Part shown: in pieces, positions 32,351-44,058 of the stretch
Layout: each line of letters starts with the position of its first letter
Numbering within the stretch: position 1 is the stretch's first letter
Assembly: GCA_029204225.1 (NCBI GenBank)
Contig: CM055109.1
Coordinates: 32,434,927 to 32,498,926, forward strand
DNA length: 64,000 nt
Direction of reading: 5' to 3'
DNA from: Diphasiastrum complanatum
Lineage: Eukaryota; Streptophyta; Lycopodiopsida; Lycopodiales; Lycopodiaceae
The notes under the pieces: generated by a model
The model's input: only the letters and a program-made list of their open reading frames with translations
Told to the model about the DNA's origin: nothing
Database searches by the model: none
Made by a program: the position numbers and the translations under genes

Positions 32351-33885
32351 TTACAGATCTCTCTATTTAGATTATTTTTCACATGTACGTTTAATCCAAT
32401 TGCCTTTCTTTGCTTGGCAAAGAGCGGCTTGTCGAGCGGTTTCATGAGCAGATCTGCAATCATATTTTTTGATTTTATATACTAGACCTGGAGCTCTCCT
32501 TTCGAGATCAAATCTCGAATGTGATGGTACTTCAGAGGTATGTGCTTTGTCTTTGAATGGAAGACAGGATCCTGGGACAAATAGATGGCACTCTGAGAAT
32601 CCATCATCATCGTGCTTGGTCCTTCTTGTGGAATTCCAATTGCTTCCAGCATCATCTGTAGCCACACTACCTCATTTGCGACCTTTGAAGCTGCGATATA
32701 TTCAGCTTCGCAAGAGGATTGAGCCACCAAGGTTTGCTTTTTGCATATCCAGTTGATTGCAGCTCCGCACGCTATTGTACATCCTCTAGTAATGGACTTG
32801 CTGTTATCTTTGCAGCTCGCCCAACTTGCATCACTATAGTGGTGCAGCTCAAATCCTTTTTCTTCGTTTTCAGCTCTGTAGGTTAATCCCACATTCTGGG
32901 TACCTTGCAGATACTGTAGGATTCGTTTTGCCATTTGCCAATGTGCCATGCCAGGATTGGAAGAGAATTGGCTCAAGGCATAAACAGAGAAAGCCAGATT
33001 GGGTCTGGTACAAATTGTCAAGTACATCAGAGTACCAATTAAGTTCTGGTAAGGTATACTTGCCATCCTCTATTCTTCTTCTTCCATTTTTGGGCAATTC
33101 TGCTTCGTGAGCTTGGCTCTAGCTATCATTGGTGTGGCCTTTTCTTTGCATTCCATCATGTGGTACTGCTTTAGCACCTTTCTGGCATATTTTGTCTAAC
33201 TCAAGTGCATTTTGTCCTTTGTTCGATCTCTTCTGATCTCCAGCCCTAGGCATTTTGTTGTTTCTCCAAGATCTGTGATTTCGTAGCTTTCAGAAATCTG
33301 ACTTTTCGTGTCTTTGATCATCATCAAGGAATTTCCTATCATCAGCGAATCATCCACAATAATGGTCAGTATCACAAAATCCTTTCCTACTCTCTTAATG
33401 TAGACATTGCAGTCTGGTTGAGTAGGATTGAAGCCTGGAGACTTTAGAAGACCATCAAGCTTTTTATACCAGGCTCGTGATGTCTGTTTTAGACCATAGA
33501 CGCATCTCTGCAATCGACTAAAATATTGTTGTCGGGGTCTTCATAGCCTTCAGGTTGTTTCATGAAGATTTCCTCCTAGATCTCCATGGAGAAAGGATGT
33601 TTTCACGTCAATCTAGTGAATTTCCAGATTGTATTGTGTGGCGTATGCAAGGAGTAGCCTTATGCTTGTCATCTTGACCATGGGTGAATATGTGTCGAAA
33701 TAATCGACACCATATCTCTGCGTGTAGCCCTTCGCGACAAGCCTTGCTTTGTAATGGCCAATGGTGCCATCTGATTTCATCTTTTTCTTGTATACCCACT
33801 TGCAGTCGACTATTTTTCTGTTTTCTAGCAGTGGCTCTAATGTCCATGCCTCGTTTCGTCTCATCGACTCAATCTCTTCTGACAT
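32351..33885 (-). pseudogene. copia reverse transcriptase and RNase H
   Basis: RT starts WKAMSEEIESMRRN-like at 33885, with [35 protein letters not shown], a stop before IDVKTSF (near 33612), CVYGLKQTSRAWYKKL and the catalytic IIVDDSLMIG (intact). Stops follow MHLS (near 33195) and the Glu run (near 33067). RNase H has HYSDASWASCKDN, SCEAEYIAASKVANEVVWL, MDSQSAIYLSQDP and HSKTKHIPLKYHHI, then a TAG before YIKSKNMIADLLMKPLD. The tail runs into a purine-rich tract at the LTR. Confidence 0.92.
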
Positions 33886-34053
33886 TGCCTGCTTCTAGAA
33901 TTCTCCCTCTAGACTATGGATAGCTTCTTGATATGTTGCTAGCTCTTTTGTGAAGCTGCAGTATTCAATCTGCATATCTTCGCTCCATTGAAGATTGTCA
34001 GAGTAGCGGTCTGGAGGTCTTCTTTGTCTTGTTGACCTTTGAGGTTCGTTTCA

Positions 34054-34791
34054 TCACTGCTTGAACGTTTCTTGTTCGTGGGGTTGATCCTCTGCTTCCT
34101 GCTGCTCTGGAGTCTGTGGCTCTGCATTCAGATTTGATGTCTGTCCTTGATCTCTCTCTTGAATAGGCATCAGTGTAAAGATCTCATGGCCTCTTTCGTC
34201 TTGCAGTCCAGGGAATGTGGACTCATCGAACTTCACATCTTTGCTCGAAACAACCTTCTTCGTAGTTGGGTTGTAGAGCCTGTACACATGTGTTCCCTTC
34301 AAGTAGCCGACCATGATTGTTTGCTTAGATTTGTCATCGAGCTTGCTTCTTTTTTCTTTGAAAATGTGCTTGTATGTTGCACATCCAAACACATGTACGT
34401 ATGATAGATCAGGCTTTTTGCCTGTCCACATTTCGTATGGTGTTTTATTTTCCAGCGTTGTCGTTGTAGATCTGTTCTGCAGGTGTACAACTGCAGCTAT
34501 TGCCTCAGCCCAAAATTGACCTGGCAATTGAGCCTGTGCCATCATGCATCTGGATGCTTCGACTAGCGTTCTGTTTCTTCTTTCTGCCACACCATTGTAT
34601 TCTGGTGTGTATGCAGGAGTGAAATGGTGTTCTATCCCCTGTTCTTCGCAGAATCTTGAGAATTCTATACTTTTGTATTCACCTCCGTTGTCAAATCTAA
34701 GAGTCTGTATCTTTTTCGAGGTGTGTCGCTCTGCAAATGCCACGAACTTCTTGAAGGAATGAAATACTTCGGATTACCTATGCCAGAGATG
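34054..34791 (-). pseudogene. copia integrase
   Basis: Open from 34743 to 34054. It contains LRFDNGGEYKS (Asp), EYNGVAERRNRTLVE (Glu intact), the FGCATYKHI region and a Gln/Glu-rich linker to RT. The region with the zinc-binding domain and first catalytic Asp is deleted: HLWHR is followed at once by a stop and SEVFHSFKKF (near 34780). Confidence 0.9.
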
Positions 34792-36090
34792 ATCTTCATT
34801 TTCTGATGCATTCAATATGCTATCAGAGTTGCTGACTATTTTGGCCTGGTAGAGATTTCCTTCTCTGCATCCGACCATCAGCAACTTGTTTGTCGTCTTC
34901 TCAATCATACGGCAAGTGTTGCTGTTGAACAAAACTCAAATGTTTAGGTTTGCCATCTTGGAGACAGATAGCAGATCTTTTCTGAGTGAGGGCACATAAA
35001 GTGCCCCTGGTAGCTCCGCTTGGCCTGACAGTGTTCACAGCTGTAGAGTGTCGATGCCTTTGACATCGTGTTTGCTCCCATCACCTAGAATCACTGCTCT
35101 GTTGTTTTCGAGTTCGTGAAAGTCGATCAAGACCTTCTTGTTGCAGGTTATGTGAGATGTTGCTCCTGAATCAATGACTACATCATAGTCGTGTTCAGTG
35201 TAGCTTGTTGAAGCTTCATCGAGTATCGTGAAAGCTTCGTCACCTCTGTCAACATCCTTTGATGACTCTGCAACGTTTGCCTTTTCAGCTTTGTTCTTTC
35301 TTTTCGGGTTGAATCAATCATATGCAGAATGTCCTTTCTTGTTGTAGTGCATGCAAGGTATTGCTGGATTGAACCAGCATTTGTTGGCCGTATGGCCTGG
35401 TTTGTGGCAGTGATCATAGGAAGAAGATTGTTGATTCGAGGACTTCGTCTTCTCAAATCTTGGCTTGCTTTTGTTTTTCTTCTTTCCTTTCGTGAAGAGA
35501 GCTTTCTCTTGATCACTGCTTCCCTCTCATTCGTCTCTCATCACCGACAAGACTGACTGCTTTGTCGAATGTCATATCTGGTAGACTCAGTATGAGCATT
35601 CTCAGCGGCTGATAGGACGTCGGTAGAGATTTCATGAAGTACATTAGCTGATGTGGTGCTGGGACTAGGTCCTCCTGTCTTGATGCAGTGAGTTGAGCGA
35701 AGATCGTTCTGATCTTCTCAACGTGCTGATCCAACTGGTGCCATCCCACCGTATGGATTGCAGCTGATTGTGAAGGTGCACGACTGAAGCTGCAGTCCTC
35801 ACTTCATAGTTTTGTTTTAATCTTTTCCATGCTGCATGGCTGCGTTCGTAGTCTTCAATCTACATGAGTAGATCCTCATTTATGGACGAAACGATGATCA
35901 CCATTGCGCTCTCATCCTTTCTGATCCATTCAACTCTCCTCGAGTCTCCCTCTAGAGGCTGCACCTCTGAGAGCACGGTCACCAACCAGATGCCTTTGCC
36001 CTTCAGAAGTGTTTTGATTTTGAATTTCTAGATTCTGTAATTTGTGCCATCAAGACTGATTGCTACTCTTGTCTGGATTGTTGTAGCCAT
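34792..36090 (-). pseudogene. copia gag and protease
   Basis: Gag starts at 36090 (MATTIQTRVAISLDGTNYRI), with a TAG where Trp is usual before KFKIKTLL, and a second TAG after EDLLM. The open part 35749-35513 covers MYFMKSLPTSYQPL. The zinc knuckle CHKPGHTANKC has lost its first Cys (Tyr-Asp-His-Cys). Protease reads VIDSGATSHITCNKK at about 35150-35180, then ALYVPSLRKDLLSVSK, with TGA stops at about 35040 and 34940. Confidence 0.88.
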
Positions 36091-36143
36091 ATTGTGTTAT
36101 CTAGTAGAATCACTGTTGGGATGTCAGTAGTGACAAGCTGTTG

Positions 36144-36515
36144 GCTTTGATACCATGTCGCGGAAGCGAGACTATTTCCCTTTTCGTCTTCTTCTTCTTA
36201 TTCGCGAACGATTTTGTGTCTTTGAATTTTCTCTTTGCGCGGAAGCTGTTTACAGGATCCCAGACATGCAACTACACATCACAGAACACATTTTATTCTA
36301 GCAATCAAGACAAACAACATAAGACAAGGAGATGCACGAAAATAGAGCGATTGTATATCAGTTTAGTTTTTTTTTTTTAGAGCGAGATCGTCAAAGTCTC
36401 GCTCGTTGGAAGAATGACACTCTGCTCTTTCGCTGTGTTCTGCTCGTTGGCAGACTTTCATGCACAACTATAGTTTCTAGTATTTTTCTGCTCTACTCGC
36501 TACCTCTCTCTCTAT
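36144..36515 (-). repeat. copia primer site (36144-36155) and 5' LTR
   Basis: The minus strand reads TGGTATCAAAGC next to an LTR ending CGCGACA. The LTR is about 360 bp, uninterrupted, and includes an 11-12 T run and a CGAGCGAGAC-type inverted motif. Its right edge is approximate. Confidence 0.85.
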
Positions 36516-36584
36516 TTGTAATATCCTTTGGTTTTTTTCTTAATGTATGGTAAGATATAGAGAAAAAGAAAACAAAGAGACTTA

Positions 36585-36586
36585 GA

Positions 36587-36622
<36 letters not shown>

Positions 36623-36631
36623 CGCGCGCAT
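36585..36631 (+). repeat. (TG)n(CG)n alternating purine-pyrimidine tract
   Basis: About 15 TG units pass into CG units and then GCATGCG. Such a tract is prone to form Z-DNA. Confidence 0.95.
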
Positions 36632-36639
36632 GCGTTCGT

Positions 36640-38130
36640 GCGTGATGAAAAGAAATTTGTAAGAATCCTAGATTTGTTACGATGTTAGAATGTTAAAAAT
36701 GCAAAAGAATAGAATGTTAGAAATGTAAAAGAATAGAATAGATTGTTAAGATAAAATAAAACATTTACTTTATAAAATAAATGATGTGAGAGATTAACGA
36801 AACATAGCTCCTCTTGCAAAAGCAAGACCAAACCTTTTGAAACCTTTATTCATAAACCAACAAGGTAAAACGTAGCTGAAAGCATACAGTACTTTAAAAA
36901 AAAAAATGTTGTAAAACAAAACCTATTTCAAGACATCCAGCTGGTACCCACCACACAAAACCATACAACTTAGCACAGAGAGGAAGACAGGTGTCAACGC
37001 TGAATGTTAGTGGTTATCCATGCATAAAATAAGTTTAGCAACTTAACAACTTAAAGTATTTGATGTAAAAATGTAGTCCAATATTCCCTATTGAGAATGA
37101 TTAATAGCGATAGGCCATCCCATATCATTATCGTATCAGGGCATTCTGCCATTCTGATCAGTTTTATGGTGCTGGTCCATATCAATTTCAAGAATCGAAG
37201 CATATGTACTTGAAAAATAACTATATTAGATAGATTCCAATTCGCAAACAAGAGATAGTGTGGATCGGTACTCAGATATGGGAAAAATCCATGCCATACA
37301 GATACCTAAACCTATCGTAGATAAGGTAGCATTATCGAAACTCTTGAGCATATCCATGCTTTCCAAGAGTCTGCCAGTTACCGCTCTGTTTCATTCATTT
37401 TTAATACCAATCATGTCTTAAAAAACAATAAAACAATATCTGCGTATAGTTATATTCGTCCAAGTACCCTAACACTTGTAGTAGGATTAGGGCAAATCCA
37501 TGTCGTACCAATCCCTACAAGTGCAACGATCCCTTGCAGAAATCCATGTGCATAAAGGGTGCCTAGGTTATCAAATACTTGTGTTACCGGTTTCAGCCTT
37601 TATTAATGGGAAAAAACTGAAAAATCATCATGTGTATAGCCTTAGTTATCTAGGCATGTTTACTTTGAAGAGCAAGCGAAACTAGTAAAGTAGTTTACTT
37701 TATCCTGCTATAGGTATGAATAGAACGTTTTCCTATTATTTGTCCTACCACCATTCATCTTTGTATAGTATTCTTTGTGTATACACCATCATTGCATTGT
37801 AAACCAAATAAAGCTTTGCAATACTAACCTGAATAGATGTCGCAAACGAATCCTATGAGGAAGTCATATTTGTTATGAGAGAAATTTCCTTCGAAGAGTG
37901 ACAATAAGTGAGTTCAATTCTAGTTTTTGCAATGATGGTGGTTGCAACAAAACGAATGCCAATCAGCACATATTTATATTTGAAACGAAGCATCTGCTCA
38001 TAGCTAGTAAAGAGAGCATGTAATCACATATATCTTATCATTTAGTCTCTTCATGAAGATACTTGCCATATGTGAAAGATTCAACTAGTTTCATCATATT
38101 TGCTACATTTCCATATTTGGCATATTGAGG
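36640..38130. other. AT-rich spacer, nothing recognised
   Basis: No protein motif, RNA or long repeat was seen on either strand. Short imperfect duplications occur (AATGTTAGAAATG types near 36690). Confidence 0.45.
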
Positions 38131-39800
38131 CTAAAACTTGTTTTGAGATTGACTTTTCAAAGTTCATTAGTCTAAATTTCATTGAAATAAACACTTTTTG
38201 AAAGTGTGGGAAAGTTAGAATGCAAGTTTGAGTAGATTCAAATTTGAATAGTTGGGTACATTGAATCTAGACCCAAAATTAGTAGGGTTAGCATTTTGGG
38301 GGAAAGCCAAGTGGCCAAATAGGGTTTGTACTTGAGATGTAACTCATGGAGAGAGCTATCTTCTCTCTTCTCTATCTCATTTCATGCTTATACATGGTTC
38401 TCTTGGGTTCTACTATCCATTGGTGCACTATTTTGGTGATTGCTTGCAATTCTATGTGTAGAATGATCTATATTTGCTATTTTTGGATCCACACGTGTGA
38501 AATACAGTAGCTTGCTAGTTTTGTACCGGCAGCAACAGTACTTTTTCATTTCATTCAAGTTTTCTCAAGTTCTATTAGTGTTTGCATCTCATTTTGTGTG
38601 TAGATGCTGATTTTCTACATTGGTGAGATTGGTAGTGTATTTCTCTTTCTAACCAAAGATCATTCAAGTAGATTGGATCATAATGATCTGAAATCTTTCA
38701 CATGGTATCAGAGCTCGTGTTTCAGGTTATGAAGGAGGAAATCAAATCTATCAATGATTTGGTGAAGATATCAAGTCTAGAGCATGCTAGAGAGGATTCT
38801 ACACCAAAATCGAGTTTTTTACTTTTGTAGATTGGATCTTTTGTAGATCAAAACACTATATAGGTCAATATACTTGATCAATTTTGACTTTTGAATTCAC
38901 ATACTGGATTTGGCCGATTTTTGGATCATTGGATCAGCCTAACTGGTGGCTTATAGATTGCATATCGAATTTTCAGCATTTTCATGTAGATTTGGAATAG
39001 TCAATTTTTTGTGATTTTGTCAAAACCCTAATTTTGATTGGATCTGTAGATAGTGAGGTTGCTGGACCTCATTTGAGTGTGTTTCAATCTTAGGAAGTGG
39101 CAGAAGTCATTAGATTGAGGATAGATCATAGGTTGATCAAGATTCCATGATTCTATGTGTTGATTTGCTTGGATAAGTGCTAGAAGAGAATTTGTGAGAT
39201 AGTTTCAAATCTTGGTGATTTCTTTTGAAAGCATTTGTTGTTGTTCAAAGGAGTGCTTTGTGCATTAAAACAGGTTGAAAGAGAACATCAAGTCATTGCA
39301 TGTTTATTTTGAGGAGGAGACTCACATTTTGCAGCCCAAGGTGATCATTCAACAACCTACCAAAGATAAAGCTTGGATCTTGAAGACAACCTTTATGGAG
39401 CTCTCTCTACATTTGACAACTTGGAGCTCAAATTATGTTCTTATTGTAATGAGTGGTTATACCCACTACATACATCAAGAACCTATAAAATATGCTGTTT
39501 TTATGCATGTAATTATTATTAATCCAGGATAGTCTCATCAAGCTAAATTGTGAGGAGGAGTGTTGAAATTTCACAATTCTAGCTTGACCAATGCATTGTA
39601 ATTGGCAAGATGGCCATGTAAATAGATGCCACACGTGCCAAATAGCATAGGATGCTTTCCCAAGACTTCATTCCTCATATTACATTGTGATATCATCTTT
39701 GAAATGAGGCCAAAGTGTGCTTAGATAAGCTAGAGAAATTCTAGAAGCTAAAAATAGCACGTTTTACATTGTCTTTGGATTTCGAGATCTTGACCCCATA
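38130..39800 (+). mobile_element. short non-autonomous LTR element (TRIM/LARD-like)
   Basis: A probable 5' LTR ends TCTTTCACA at 38702, followed by an exact primer site TGGTATCAGAGC (38703-38714). The next 836 bp lack gag or pol motifs. Then comes a purine tract TGAGGAGGAG (39551-39560) and an LTR start TGTTGAAATTTCAC (39561). I could not align the two LTRs convincingly, so the outer borders and the pairing are inferred. Confidence 0.5.
38703..38714 (+). promoter_or_regulatory. primer-binding site, exact tRNA-iMet complement
   Basis: TGGTATCAGAGC follows a CA end directly, the standard arrangement in plant copia elements. Confidence 0.85.
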
Positions 39801-40570
39801 TTAGGGTGGATCCAATGACCTATTAGGTTAGATGTTAGGGTTAGGTTATGATAAGTATAGAGATGCTCTAAAACGTTCAGATACATGCTTGAAATGTATA
39901 AATGTATGATGGGATCTCCATCAAAGTATGAAGAAAAATCGAGTTTTTCCACTTCTATCAACATTGTCTTTTGGTGGCGAGTTCTAGCTATTAGATGTGA
40001 ATGATTTTATGCATTAATTACTTGCTTTGGAAGGTACTGAAGTTGTTTACAAGTCTGAGAAGCTTTTTGTACTTTACTTTAGTGTATTTGATCAAATCTA
40101 TGTGCCTATTGTGGTGTTAAATGCCAAATTAGCTAGTTTTGGTAAGTAGTCTTGATTCTAGCTCATAGTTTGGATCTAGATCTTTAATTTGTGCATTCTC
40201 CATCATTTTTAGGATTGATTGGGATTGAATTTGTTGTAAAGCTTGTACGTTTTGTCTCAAATGTGCGCTTCCACGGCCTGCAACACGTGTGACATTGGCT
40301 CTTTGCAAAACATATGTTTGTGAAATTGACTTAGGATCTAGGATAGATAAAAGAGTTATGACATGATGGACAACAAATTAAAAAAATACTTGAGCATGGG
40401 TCTTCAATTCTTTTCAAGCTCTTGCAAGGTGAATTTTTGCCTGTCTATTGTGGCAGTTCTCTCTCTCACTAAACGTGTCTCTTCATCATGCATGTGACAT
40501 AGAAAAATCATATATTGAAAAAATCAATTATTTGTTTGTAGTAAAATGTTGGAAAGTCAAAAGGAAGATA
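39801..40570. other. AT-rich spacer, nothing recognised
   Basis: No coding or RNA signal on either strand. Confidence 0.4.
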
Positions 40571-40576
40571 TTAATT

Positions 40577-41137
40577 TTAAAAAATGTGATTAGAGTTTAC
40601 CTTGAAGACAAGCTTCCCAAGTACACACATTGTCACATTATACAAAGGAGCTTTTCCACCTTCTCTCTCTCTTAGTGATTCTCTCTCCATCCATTTTCTA
40701 TCTTCTTCTGAAATGTTTATGAGCAATGTTTCCTTGTTTGCATTTCCAAATTTTTGCAATAGAAAAATATCATGGGCGATTGTGTGTGGCACATGAACTC
40801 TAGTCAATCTGTCAATAAGAATGGAAGCTTGTATCGTTCAGTCCATTACGTGAAAGTAAAACATATCTAAAGCTTGGTATGATTCAAGTGTCTTTGGAAA
40901 AAAGATTGTACCTATTTTCAAAGCTAGTAATAGCTCTCCTTCTTGCCCTCTGCCCACCTCAATGATTTGGCACTCTACACGGGTGTCTTTCTCGCACATT
41001 TGGGAATTATGCACAACAATCAATTTAGTCAAAGTATACCAACAGCCAATTACTATATTAGTCATAAGCGTGCAACAAGTAAGAAAGCTATTGTGTACAA
41101 TACATGTATATTGTTTAATAAGTTTCATACACACCAT
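40577..41137 (-). CDS. unassigned open frames, doubtful
   Basis: Two minus-strand frames (41137-40838, 99 codons; 40807-40577, 76 codons) contain hydrophilic stretches such as CEKDTRVECQIIEVGRGQEG and ISEEDRKWMERESLREREGG; the latter sits partly on a CT-rich run. They could be exons of one gene together with 41386-41910, but no domain is recognised and splice sites are not convincing. Confidence 0.2.
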
Positions 41138-41385
41138 CTTTAATGCATTTCATCCATGCTTTCACACGATGGTTTCCAACCCATTACAATGTACTTCATG
41201 TTTGATAGGTGGCTCCCTCAGGACTTTGCAAGGTTTCTTTCTCATATTCGGACTTGACATCTACCCATAAAGGATCCCATTATTGTATGTCAAAGTCGGT
41301 TACTTCATGCTCTGGCTCTCCGGGGCTCTTCAGTGAGATCAAGAAAACCCCAAGCTCTCTAGCATATCCATTGTCACTAACTTTT

Positions 41386-41802
41386 TCAGCAAGTTAGCAA
41401 CATTCTCCCTTGTAGAATTGCCTCTTTGACAATTAACCGACATACTGGAATGGGTGGAGCGGATGTGCTCTTACTCACTCGAAAAGAGGTCAATACATCT
41501 TGTAGAATGTTTGTTTGTATCTCTTTACCAAACAAATTATGGCCGCCCTTCTCAATTACCTCAAAATCCACCTGAGTATCAGCTATCACCTCATCGCCTG
41601 GCTGGCTCGTGTGATTTTGCACTTGAAATATATCAACCTCATTAACAACAGGTTGAGATAAAGGCAAGGACTCTCTTTGGGTTGTCAACAATGAAGTCTC
41701 CGGGATGCGGTCCACCATCATGTTAATGGTATCCTCACTACAATAGGGCATTTTGTCTTGGACTCTGCAGCCTGATCTTGTATTGTATCTTCTTCCAAAC
41801 AT
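41386..41802 (-). CDS. unassigned hydrophilic protein fragment
   Basis: From the Met at 41802 the frame reads MFGRRYNTRSGCRVQDKM and runs 138 codons with mixed, protein-like composition. The open frame extends upstream to an ATG at 41910 through a hydrophobic stretch. Near the end, a neighbouring frame gives ENVANLLKKLVTMDML, faintly like a copia RNase H tail (VADLLTKP), so it may be a transposon relic. Confidence 0.3.
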   Translation of the reverse strand: MFGRRYNTRSGCRVQDKMPYCSEDTINMMVDRIPETSLLTTQRESLPLSQPVVNEVDIFQVQNHTSQPGDEVIADTQVDFEVIEKGGHNLFGKEIQTNILQDVLTSFRVSKSTSAPPIPVCRLIVKEAILQGRMLLTC

Positions 41803-41910
41803 TTTTGTGTACAAAAGAAATATACACACCTTCAGACAAACATAAAAAAAATGCATAAATGCTGGCGGCAACATAATACAAAATATATAAAATGTTTCTC
41901 TGGTAATCAT

Positions 41911-43610
41911 AAATTTTATCTAGTTTGATTGAAGGTAAACAAATTTTGTCTATAGTCAGTCAATGCAAGTATGGAGTGACTTTGCATTCCCACCGAGGTG
42001 AGTTTATCTTGAGAAGCGACAAATAGAGTGCATAACCAAGACAGGATGGAATGGACTGCCAATGGAAAGTGGTTGCAGGTTGATAATCACAAAGTTCAGC
42101 CAAAAAATTGGAGAGAATAGATAAGATCCATAATACAAGCCTATTTAGTTACATACCATATTGCTGCAAGCTATGAAGAAAAGGCCAGCCTACCTAGGAG
42201 ATGGAAAACAAATTATTTAGGTAAGTTTTCTATATACTCAAAGTTTACGGGAATAGTTTGTCCAGGGCATCCATCAGTAAATTTCTGGTGTGGCCGTTGG
42301 GCAAATGACCTGGTGGGAAGGTTGATAGATCATTCACTCCCTACATAATAGATGGTGGGAAAACCACCTCTTGTATGTTTTTTGTCATGGATATTACTCA
42401 TATGGCCATCAGATCAGTACTTGTCAACCTTTTATGCCTCATGATATGCACTTTAATTTTCTTGTGAACCCATAGAAAGATACTAAACCTTTGCTTTATC
42501 ATTTCCAAAACTCACAAATACTAGTTAACTTGATGTGTTTGGCTTACATGGACCGGGAGATTGAAGATTAGATGTTAGGAGTGCAAAAAAAACCATATCA
42601 AAAAGTTTAAAATGGCTCACAAACAATTTTAAATTCAACAAATTAAGTTTTCCACCAATTACTGCAGAGTGATGACCTAGGATTATTCTCAAGACATGGC
42701 TTCATTCATCTATCAAATCTTGCATGTACTCAATCTATTTCCACAAATTTGTCGTCCACTAGAGCTGATCTTTCGTTAATTTGCACTACATTAGATTTGA
42801 TTGTAACTTAGAATTTGATGTCGATTATGGCAAGTACATGACTATGTCCCTACTCTATACTTGCTATAAAGACTACATCAAAACTGCATATAGTGTATAC
42901 TTTGCTTCAACAAATACAATACTAATGCACACCTTGAGTTCCTTGTGAAAAACTTAAGATAAACTCATGCATATGAAGTTTGAACACAGGCGAGACTGTA
43001 GTAGTTCTCTTAATACTCTAGCTTCATGGTTGGAGCTCAAACTTAACTGCCATAAGTGTCTATTGTATATTAATGCGTCAAAACAACTTGACTTTGGACA
43101 GCTTATGGAAGGAGTCAACTTCCACAAAGCCTTTGAATCCGCTTCAGAGATAGCAATAGAGGGGCCCAAAATGATGGAAGGTGTTCCTCCATAACAGAGG
43201 CGTTCATCCATCAGCGGCTAGCAGGGATCGGCTAGCAGGGGTCCGGAGCAGCAGGCTTCAAAGGCTAACGGCCGGCATTTTTGGTTAAAGACTTAAAAAC
43301 CAAGGTCCGCCATTTTTCTAAGCCTTGACACGACGATATTGCCTTTTCTGAAGAAGAAAATTGGTTCCACCGGCATTTTTTTTCTAGATAAAAAAACCAT
43401 GACCCTTGGCCTATAGCACTATCTTCCCAATGTCTATACAAAAAAAAAAAAAAAAAAAGCCAGATTCCAAATACATTGAATAACGAGGACGAAATCCAGT
43501 ATTTGTTTTTTGAAATTCTAGGCCCAGGGAATTGGTGAAGCCTGCATTCTTGCCTAGAGCCTTGGCTCAACCGCTCTTTTCTCTAGGTCTCAACTTTAAA
43601 ACATAAACGG
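41911..43610. other. no gene recognised
   Basis: No motif on either strand. A short direct repeat GGCTAGCAGGG lies near 43215-43240 and an A-run of 18 at 43441-43458. Confidence 0.4.
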
Positions 43611-43617
43611 ATGGCCC

Positions 43618-43760
<143 letters not shown>

Positions 43761-43773
43761 GCATTCCGTCTTA

Positions 43774-43990
43774 AAGTACTACAAACACTTCTCTTGCAAG
43801 GAACATTCATCGTGGGCATAATAAAGAGGAGGCATTAGAACAATATAGATTCATCAGACAATGGTGGAGAACTGGAAAAGCCGCAGATTGTGATATGCTG
43901 GCACTTGGTAGCTGGCTAAGTTGGTGGAATGCGAGAATACAACATTGGGGTGATATCATGGTGTCTGTAAGCACACTCACTAGTACAACT
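43774..43990 (+). other. Trp-rich open stretch, possible exon or relic
   Basis: A frame without early ATG reads NKEEALEQYRFIRQWWRTGK and ALGSWLSWWNARIQHWGDIM, about 70 codons, ending near a possible donor (GTGTCTGTAAG at 43970). It looks protein-like, but I cannot assign it. Confidence 0.25.
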
Positions 43991-44058
43991 TAACATTTTG
44001 CAATATTCTCTTTGGAATTTCAAAGAATTCTTGATAGACAACGATTTTTTTTTTGAAC

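Larger units (their letters stand above)
31118..36515 (-). mobile_element. Ty1/copia element with both LTRs, dead
   Basis: Structure on the minus strand: 5' LTR (36156-36515), primer site (36144-36155), gag, protease, integrase, RT, RNase H, 3' LTR (31118-about 32350, split by a solo LTR). The LTRs share long identical stretches, such as TCTTCTTCTTCTTATTCGC and GACAACATAAGACAAGGAGA. At least ten in-frame stops lie in the polyprotein. A clear target duplication was not found at the outer edges. Confidence 0.92.

Noticed and set aside
32351-36090. Stops in copia frames repaired by U-to-C RNA editing
   Set aside because: That editing is known from organelle transcripts of some land plants; these are nuclear transposon frames that also carry deletions and frameshifts.
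36538-36546. CTTAAT at the right of the 31.1-36.5 kb copia as target duplication
   Set aside because: It matches the left flank by letter but lies about 25 bp past the LTR similarity, and the interrupted reading frame does not resume after it.
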